Shown here: positions 16,271-21,199 of the stretch, in pieces
How the letters are laid out: each line of letters begins with the position of its first letter
How positions within the stretch are numbered: position 1 is the stretch's first letter
Origin: Schlesneria sp.
GTDB lineage: Bacteria; Planctomycetota; Planctomycetia; Planctomycetales; Planctomycetaceae
Direction: 5' to 3'
NCBI GenBank assembly: GCA_025353525.1
Contig: JANXOO010000539.1
Location: forward strand, 1 to 21,199
Length of the DNA stretch: 21,199 bases
The notes under the pieces: generated by a model
The model's database searches: none
Told to the model about the DNA's origin: nothing
The model's input: the letters and a program-made list of their open reading frames with translations, nothing else
Made by a program: the position numbers and the translations under genes

Positions 16271-17152
16271 TTATTCAAAGTCCCGGCCAAGGAAATAATA
16301 CAGCCAATTCTCGAAAGCGACGTTTCCAGCATCGGGTTCGGCCCAGATTTCATTATCGTCTAACCTGGCACGAATTGAAAACGATGTCATTCGCGCCAGT
16401 GCGTATTCCCATTGCAAAGTTCCCGCCCCGTCTTTTCGGGCTTCGATCAGCAGCAGGATACTCGGATTAGTACCTGTCGAGGTCATTCCGAAGATCGCTC
16501 CCAGCGGGGCTTTTGTTGCTTCGTCTTCGTATTCGAAGAGCGCCTTGGCGATGATTCTCGCTTCCGAACCACCGGTTCCGTCATCCTTGACTCCGAATCG
16601 GGCTGAAAAACGATCTTTCAACGACTTGATTTGCGCTTTCCGAAGCCGCGGATTGTCTGAAGGAGCGTCCGCATTCGTAATCGGTTTGAACTTCACACCA
16701 GGCTTTTTTGCTGCAAAGTCCGGTCGGTCTTGCCAACTGACGTTTACGAGCCCTTTCGACAGCGACGCGAAACAAATCGTCCATAGTCGACCGCCCCCAT
16801 GATTGTTTCCTTCGACCTTCTGGAACGCTACGGGACGTGAGTCGCGGACCCAGACCCACAATGTGGCATCGGGAATTCGATGTTCTTCATCCGAGTACCG
16901 GAATACGGGTTGAGGAACTATTTTGGCAAATTCGTCCTGCGTGCCGTTCCCGCCAATTAGTTAGACTTTCGTCTTTTCCGCGTAGTCTCGCATCCAGGTC
17001 GTATAGCGTTCTTTTCGGGCTGCCAGTTCTTCCCGCTTCTCCGCATTATCATCGTCGACCGCTTGAACCGACTGAGAAACGAGTTGTTGACCGAGGACGA
17101 GAAAAAGAACGACAAGAACGCAAGATCGAGACGCAGGAAATGGAACCGTCAT
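16271..17152 (-). pseudogene. Secreted planctomycete protein split by one in-frame TAA
   Basis: Two open stretches lie in the same frame, separated only by a TAA at 16963-16961. The first, from ATG 17152 (AAAGGA 8 bases upstream), encodes 63 residues with a signal peptide (about 1-31, LVVLFLVLGQQLVSQSVQA) and a charged helix ending YAEKTKV. The second continues without another stop for about 230 codons (LIGGNGTQDEFAKIVPQPVF…FLGRDFE) and has the look of a planctomycete-specific secreted family that I recognise only by its PVFRYSD…TLWVWVRDSRPVAF and LQWEYALARMTSF segments. Function is unknown. A single change such as CAA to TAA would explain the break. A sequencing error or a true recent nonsense mutation are the simplest readings; stop readthrough is unlikely. 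Downstream genes remain intact. Confidence 0.8.
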
Positions 17153-17213
17153 CGGCAGTCCTTTCGATTGACCGGGAAAGTGACCGACTTTTACCTGCAA
17201 CCAGGAACCGTCA

Positions 17214-17242
17214 AATCTACGAGGCAGTGTTTCGAATGTCAA
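17214..17242 (-). promoter_or_regulatory. Sigma70-like promoter of the broken gene-YdjY-permease unit
   Basis: On the minus strand, a perfect TTGACA (17242-17237) and TAGATT (17219-17214) are 17 bases apart. The start point would be near 17207, giving a leader of about 55 bases to the ATG at 17152. A small palindrome CAAA-CAA-TTTG (17240-17250) touches the -35 box and could be an operator half. Confidence 0.55.
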
Positions 17243-17290
17243 ACAATTTGTCTTGAGTTTGATCAGCGTCGATATAGGAATAGCCCCGTA

Positions 17291-17460
17291 TTAGTTGGAC
17301 AGCGCCACTTTTCGATTAAAAAGAGGCGTAAAGCACTTTATCATAATACGTTATGATGAGAGTGATCGGATTTGATCGCTCTCTGGAATTGGTCGTCACA
17401 AGTCATTTACTATAATAATCTTATGGAATTTCGTTCGTCAAAAGTGGCGCGGCCCAATTA
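17291..17460. mobile_element. MITE-like element with ~20-bp terminal inverted repeats
   Basis: The left end reads TTAGTTGGACAGCGCCACTT (from 17291) and the right end, on the other strand, TAATTGGGCCGCGCCACTTT (from 17460). The shared core GCGCCACTTTT is exact. CCGTATT occurs just outside both ends (17286-17292 and 17465-17471) and may be a target duplication, though the offset is uneven. Inside are two hairpins, ATCATAA-TACG-TTATGAT (17340-17357) and GAGAGTGATC/GATCGCTCTC (17358-17383). The inside is AT-rich and has no ORF. No transposase is in the window. Confidence 0.6.
17389..17416 (+). promoter_or_regulatory. Candidate promoter inside the MITE-like element
   Basis: TTGGTC (17389-17394), a 16-base spacer and a perfect TATAAT (17411-17416) point toward the gene at 17638. 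The leader would be about 215 bases. If real, the element has supplied a promoter to the downstream pair of genes. Confidence 0.35.
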
Positions 17461-17637
17461 GATTCCGTATTTCCGGGCGGTTGTGGGATGGCGTTGTAGT
17501 TAAGATTGTGCCAATCCCGAAACGACGGATTTTGTTTCAGGACTATCCCATAGACAGATTCAAGACGGTTGCGCCGTCATTCTCAATGATTCCCGATTTT
17601 TTTCGTAACCTTTTGCTTTTGACCGTCAACGTCAGAT

Positions 17638-18768
17638 ATGCCGACGTTTTCAACCTTTTTTCGAGCCTGTTTGATCGCACCGGTGCTGCTCGCCGTGCTG
17701 ACCGTTCCTGCCGCTGCGCAAAATGAATGGGAAGTGACGGCCGAAAGTGAACTGGCGCTGGAACGCGGTTTGGCGTGGATGGCCAAGACCCAGGGGGCTC
17801 AGGGGAACTGGGAATCCAATGACCTGGGGCTGGTCGGGTTGGGGGCACTGGCGTTTCTGTCGGCTGGACATATGCCAGGTCGGGGCAAGTACGGCGACAA
17901 TGTCGATCGGGCGATCAAGTATGTTGTGAAGAATGCAAAGCCGTCGGGCTTGCTCAATATTGCCGACGCACAGCGCGACCTTTACAACCATGGCCTGGCA
18001 GCATTCGTACTCGGGCAAGCCTACGGTATGACTGACGACCCTCAAATTGGCAAGACGCTCGAACGATCGCTGAAACTGATCGCGAACACCCAGTGCGACG
18101 ACGGGGGATGGGATTACAGAGCAAAGCGGCAACCGCACGGCCACGACCTTAGTCTTTCCGTCATGCAGGCGAAGGCAATGCGCAGTGCCGTTGACAGCGG
18201 ATTCGAAGTCCGAAATGACGTGATCAAGTTGGCCATCCAAAGTGTTCGTGACCACTACAAGGCAGAAAACGGGGGGCGGGGTCTGGAAGATCGCGCGAAA
18301 GAAGGGCCGGGTCAGTTCACTTATGACGGAAACCGCGTGACGGTGGCCATGTCGGCTTGTGGCGTCGTTTGTTTGCAGGAATTCGGCCAATACGATGATT
18401 GGCGAATTGCCAAAAACCTGGACTATATCTCGAAAGAACTGGCTCGGTTGACCCCCGTCAAGGGAAACGGCGAAGTTCCGTTCGACGCGTATACGCTCTA
18501 TTACGTTGGTCAGGCGTTATATCAATCGGGTGGGACAAGCTGGCGGACGAATTACCCGCTGCTGCGGGATCACCTGATCGCATCGCAAGTGCGCAAGCCC
18601 GAAAACGCTATTGAAGACGGATCCTGGCGTGATACGCGCTGGGTTCACGGGAAACAGGGTCAGCTCTATGGGACCGCGGTGAGTTGTTTTGTCCTTTCGA
18701 TCCCGAACCGGTATCTGCCGATTTTGCAGGAAGGGAAGATCGAAGGGCTGCGCGAGAAACTGAAGTGA
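17638..18768 (+). CDS. Secreted prenyltransferase/squalene-oxidase-repeat protein
   Basis: This 376-residue exported protein has the alpha-alpha toroid repeats of the prenyltransferase/squalene cyclase superfamily. A signal peptide (about 1-27, cleavage AAA-Q) is followed by repeats marked by LAWMAKTQGAQGNWESNDLG (about 46-65), LIANTQCDDGGWDY (about 148-161), a middle repeat FDAYTLYYVGQALYQSGG (about 281-298), and a last one IEDGSWRDTRW…LYGTAVSCFVLSI. I do not see the DXDD acid motif of squalene-hopene cyclases or the zinc ligands of prenyltransferases, so it is unlikely to be a cyclase. In planctomycetes such proteins are common, often beside BatA/vWA genes as here (61 bases downstream), and probably bind peptide or act in envelope assembly; that role is inference. 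The ATG lacks a Shine-Dalgarno. Confidence 0.82.
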   Translation: MPTFSTFFRACLIAPVLLAVLTVPAAAQNEWEVTAESELALERGLAWMAKTQGAQGNWESNDLGLVGLGALAFLSAGHMPGRGKYGDNVDRAIKYVVKNAKPSGLLNIADAQRDLYNHGLAAFVLGQAYGMTDDPQIGKTLERSLKLIANTQCDDGGWDYRAKRQPHGHDLSLSVMQAKAMRSAVDSGFEVRNDVIKLAIQSVRDHYKAENGGRGLEDRAKEGPGQFTYDGNRVTVAMSACGVVCLQEFGQYDDWRIAKNLDYISKELARLTPVKGNGEVPFDAYTLYYVGQALYQSGGTSWRTNYPLLRDHLIASQVRKPENAIEDGSWRDTRWVHGKQGQLYGTAVSCFVLSIPNRYLPILQEGKIEGLREKLK

Positions 18769-18829
18769 AACAGCGACGTACATGCGACGCTAACCGGATG
18801 CGATTCCCGATTCCCGATAAAAGATTTTT

Positions 18830-21199
18830 ATGCTGAGTTTTGAAGCCAGTTCGTTCGCAATTGCCGGAACCATTGCAGCGGCTGGTCCCATCGTGATTCA
18901 TTTGCTGAATCGTCGTCGATTCAGGACCGTTCACTGGGCGGCGATGGACTTTCTGCGCGAGGCACTCGAACGCAATCGCAAGATTCTGCATCTGCGAGAC
19001 ATCCTGCTGTTAGCGCTGCGCATGCTGGCCGTCATTTTGTTCGGGCTGGTTCTTGCGCGGCCCTTTTACAAAGGCGCCGCCGGTGCTGCGATCTGGCAGG
19101 CGTTGCTGCTGGGGATCTGTTTTCTGGTCGTCGTCCGTTTCGCGATCGGCCTGGCGATGTCTCCCAAAGGCCGCAGCAAAGGCTTGTATGCGATCGGACT
19201 GCTGGCCGGATTGGGAGGATTGGGGTTCCAGCTTTACGGGCTGATTCGAGGTGCCTCGGACGGGATTGAAGCCGCAGCAAACGCACGAGCTCCCGTCCAT
19301 GCGGTATTGGTCATCGACAACAGTCGCAGTCTGGGAGTTGAATCACTGGGCGGAACGCTTCTCGATCGCGCCAAGGGAAAAGCGGCCGAGTTCGTTGATT
19401 CGCTTCCTCCTGAAAGCCGGGTGACCGTGATCCCGCTGGCGGGCTCTGCCGATCCGTTTACGCTTGATGCCTATCGCAACAAGGAAGACGCGCGACGAGC
19501 CCTCGAACGAATCCGGTTGGTCGATGCCGATGCAAGCGTTCGAGGGGGACTCGAACAGGCCGAGCAGGCGTGTCGACAAACGCTCGACCCACCATCCAAA
19601 CGCGTTGTTCTGCTGACTGATTTGCAAGAGTCGTCCTGGCAGTCGGGGATCGCTTCCGACTTGCTTCACCGCCTGTCGGGACTGCAGGTTGTGAACGTCG
19701 CCACAGGTCCATCCAGTAACGTCTGGATAACGGGACTGCACATCGAGGATGGATTGACGAGTGCCGAAGTGCCGTGTCGTTTGCTCGCTCGGGTCCATTC
19801 GAGCGGCAATCGTATTTCCAATTCCGATCCCGACGGTGAATCGTTCGAAGTGCAAGTCAAATTGTTGATCGATGGAACGGAGGTGGCCAGTCAGGCAGTC
19901 GCCATGGTCCCTGGTCAGGAGCGTGAGATCGAATTCAATCATCAATTCGACGTGCTTGCCGACCCGTTGAAACCGGGCTCGGCAGTCGCGCGTGTCGTCG
20001 TTCAGTCAGAACGACCTTCCACTGACCAGCTTCCGAGCGACAATCAGCAGCAGATTGTCGTCCCGATCGTTGCCTCGTTGCCCGTCATCTTTGTCGATCA
20101 ATACGGCGACCATGAAAATATCGATCAAAACAGGATTGGCGAAACGTATGCCTTGCGACATTTGATGGCACCGCGTTCGAGTACTGATAAATCGCAACGT
20201 CGACTGATTCACGTCGAACATGTGCGGCCCGATCAGTTGAATCAACAGTTGCTCGAGACTGCCAGACTGGTTGTCGTGGCTGGCATCGAAGAACCGGACG
20301 AGTCATCGGTGCGGCTGCTGCGTGAATTCGTCCAGCAGGGTGGACCGTTGGTCATCCTGGCAGGCGGCCCCTTCGATCCGGTCAAGTGGACTGAACGGGC
20401 ATGGCTGGCAGGACAGGGGATTCTGCCTGTTCCACTCGACGGAAAAATGCTCGGTCAAACTCCCGAGGAAGCTCCTCAGCAGGTCCAGCCGTTCTACGCC
20501 GCGTTCGCGTCGATGCATCATGATTTCTTTCTTGTCGAAGGCGAAGATCCCAGGTCGCTGGCTGCGCTGTTCGATTCGACTCCGTTCTTCAAGGCGGTCA
20601 AAGCCGATTTGTCATCGCGCGTGCTCGACCAACTGTCGGACGCCGATACAAAGCGGTTTGCTGACGAGAAGCTGTTTCTCGAACGCTATGCGGCAAGGAC
20701 AGTCGCCGGACACCACGAGTCGACAAAGTCGTTGCTGTCCGTCGGTTCTCCGTCGATCGACGACGATCGAAAGTTTCGCACGATCGAACCGGCCTGGTGG
20801 AGTTGGCGGTCACCGTTACCGCTTGTCGATCGGACGCTTGCGCCCGCCGATCTGGCCAAACGGTATCAGCCGCGACTTCTCGCCGCATTCGATGGCGACA
20901 GAGGCGCATTCGTCGTTGAACGCACGGTAGGCGCTGGCCGGGTTGTCCTTTTTACCAGTGGTGTGACTTCAAACTGGAATCTGTTTCGCGGTTCGGGGGC
21001 GATGTATGTGTTTCATCGGGCGTGCTGCCAATTGATGGAGCGGACGATTCCCGCGCGGAATTTCCTGGCCGGTCAGAAGATCGTGTTGCCGGTCGAACGA
21101 CGAAGTGACGTGAGGTATTTTGTTTCGCGTCCTTCGGTGCTTGAGGGGGTGGTGCGGCGTGATAATCGGGTTGAGGGAATGGACGATGGAGATGGGGAC
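18830..21199 (+). CDS. BatA / von Willebrand A membrane protein (3' partial)
   Basis: The frame is open from ATG 18830 to the last base (790 codons) and runs off the window. The first 80 residues match the BatA/aerotolerance N-terminal domain (PIVIHLLNRRRFRTVHWAAM, then LHLRDILLLALRMLAVILF). Two further membrane segments follow (about 86-107 and 118-135). A von Willebrand A domain begins with the MIDAS motif D163-N-S-R-S167 and has LLTD at 261-264. The next part is beta-rich (about 300-410), then a glutamine-amidotransferase-like region with LVVVAGIEEPDESSVRLLRE and GGPLVILAGGPFDP, and a final segment AGRVVLFTSGVTSNWNLF. Known relatives occur with MoxR ATPase and DUF58 genes in envelope-stress or complex-assembly clusters; those partners would lie outside the window. 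Only a weak purine run precedes the start. It follows the repeat protein by 61 bases and likely shares its transcript. Confidence 0.88.
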   Translation, partial: MLSFEASSFAIAGTIAAAGPIVIHLLNRRRFRTVHWAAMDFLREALERNRKILHLRDILLLALRMLAVILFGLVLARPFYKGAAGAAIWQALLLGICFLVVVRFAIGLAMSPKGRSKGLYAIGLLAGLGGLGFQLYGLIRGASDGIEAAANARAPVHAVLVIDNSRSLGVESLGGTLLDRAKGKAAEFVDSLPPESRVTVIPLAGSADPFTLDAYRNKEDARRALERIRLVDADASVRGGLEQAEQACRQTLDPPSKRVVLLTDLQESSWQSGIASDLLHRLSGLQVVNVATGPSSNVWITGLHIEDGLTSAEVPCRLLARVHSSGNRISNSDPDGESFEVQVKLLIDGTEVASQAVAMVPGQEREIEFNHQFDVLADPLKPGSAVARVVVQSERPSTDQLPSDNQQQIVVPIVASLPVIFVDQYGDHENIDQNRIGETYALRHLMAPRSSTDKSQRRLIHVEHVRPDQLNQQLLETARLVVVAGIEEPDESSVRLLREFVQQGGPLVILAGGPFDPVKWTERAWLAGQGILPVPLDGKMLGQTPEEAPQQVQPFYAAFASMHHDFFLVEGEDPRSLAALFDSTPFFKAVKADLSSRVLDQLSDADTKRFADEKLFLERYAARTVAGHHESTKSLLSVGSPSIDDDRKFRTIEPAWWSWRSPLPLVDRTLAPADLAKRYQPRLLAAFDGDRGAFVVERTVGAGRVVLFTSGVTSNWNLFRGSGAMYVFHRACCQLMERTIPARNFLAGQKIVLPVERRSDVRYFVSRPSVLEGVVRRDNRVEGMDDGDGD

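Larger units (their letters stand above)
17153..17637. other. Divergent intergenic region
   Basis: The 485 bases hold the minus-strand promoter (17214-17242), the MITE-like element (17291-17460) with an outward promoter candidate, and a small hairpin GACGG-TTGCG-CCGTC (about 17565-17579). No Shine-Dalgarno precedes the ATG at 17638. No gene is supported here. Confidence 0.65.

Noticed and set aside
15619..16470. 283-codon + strand frame opposite the YdjY gene
   Set aside because: It runs antisense across two genes, has no domain character, and the opposite frames have signal peptides and strong ribosome sites.
17638..18768. Squalene-hopene cyclase
   Set aside because: The protein is secreted, only 376 residues, and lacks a DXDD catalytic motif; only the toroid repeat fold is shared.

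Overview
The window reads as Planctomycetota, probably order Planctomycetales. Evidence: the secreted DUF1549/DUF1553 protein with planctomycete-type cytochrome motifs followed by DUF1501 and PPC-domain proteins, a YdjY-domain secreted protein, a squalene-cyclase-like secreted protein next to a BatA-type protein, many starts without a clear Shine-Dalgarno, and several families of short palindromic repeats. The assignment rests on recognising families by eye, not on a search.

Layout. (1) 1-830: N-terminal half of a split transketolase on the minus strand. Its 3' end is destroyed by a near-perfect 102-bp fold-back (arms 1-102 and 120-221), which looks like a contig-end chimera or a real inverted duplication. 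(2) 831-1636: non-coding, with a ~120-bp nested palindrome (852-971) in the presumed tkt leader, a minus-strand promoter candidate and, near the right end, a palindromic operator candidate. (3) 1637-7907: three co-directional genes for secreted proteins (DUF1549/DUF1553 with heme-like motifs; Tat-type DUF1501; PPC/Ig-like), a typical planctomycete triplet. (4) 7908-8494: non-coding with nested inverted repeats. (5) 8495-13297: a 1600-residue superfamily 1 helicase (COG1112/DUF4011 style) ending in a Vsr-like MTES_1575-type nuclease domain whose acidic motif is altered. (6) 13298-13814: a repeat cluster between convergent genes. (7) 17152-13815, minus strand: a three-gene unit behind a good sigma70-like promoter. 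It holds a secreted planctomycete protein broken by one in-frame TAA, a YdjY-domain secreted protein, and an ABC-3 Mn/Zn/Fe permease fused to a DtxR/MntR-type metal-sensing domain. (8) 17291-17460: a MITE-like element with ~20-bp terminal inverted repeats in the divergent intergenic region. (9) 17638-21199: a secreted prenyltransferase/squalene-oxidase-repeat protein, then a BatA/von Willebrand A protein that runs off the window.

The two most informative items are the permease-repressor fusion and the helicase-nuclease. The fusion resembles chlamydial YtgCR, here in another PVC phylum and with no ABC ATPase or binding protein nearby. The helicase-nuclease has an architecture analogous to single-gene anti-phage helicase-nucleases. 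No tRNA, rRNA, CRISPR array, transposase or integrase was seen.
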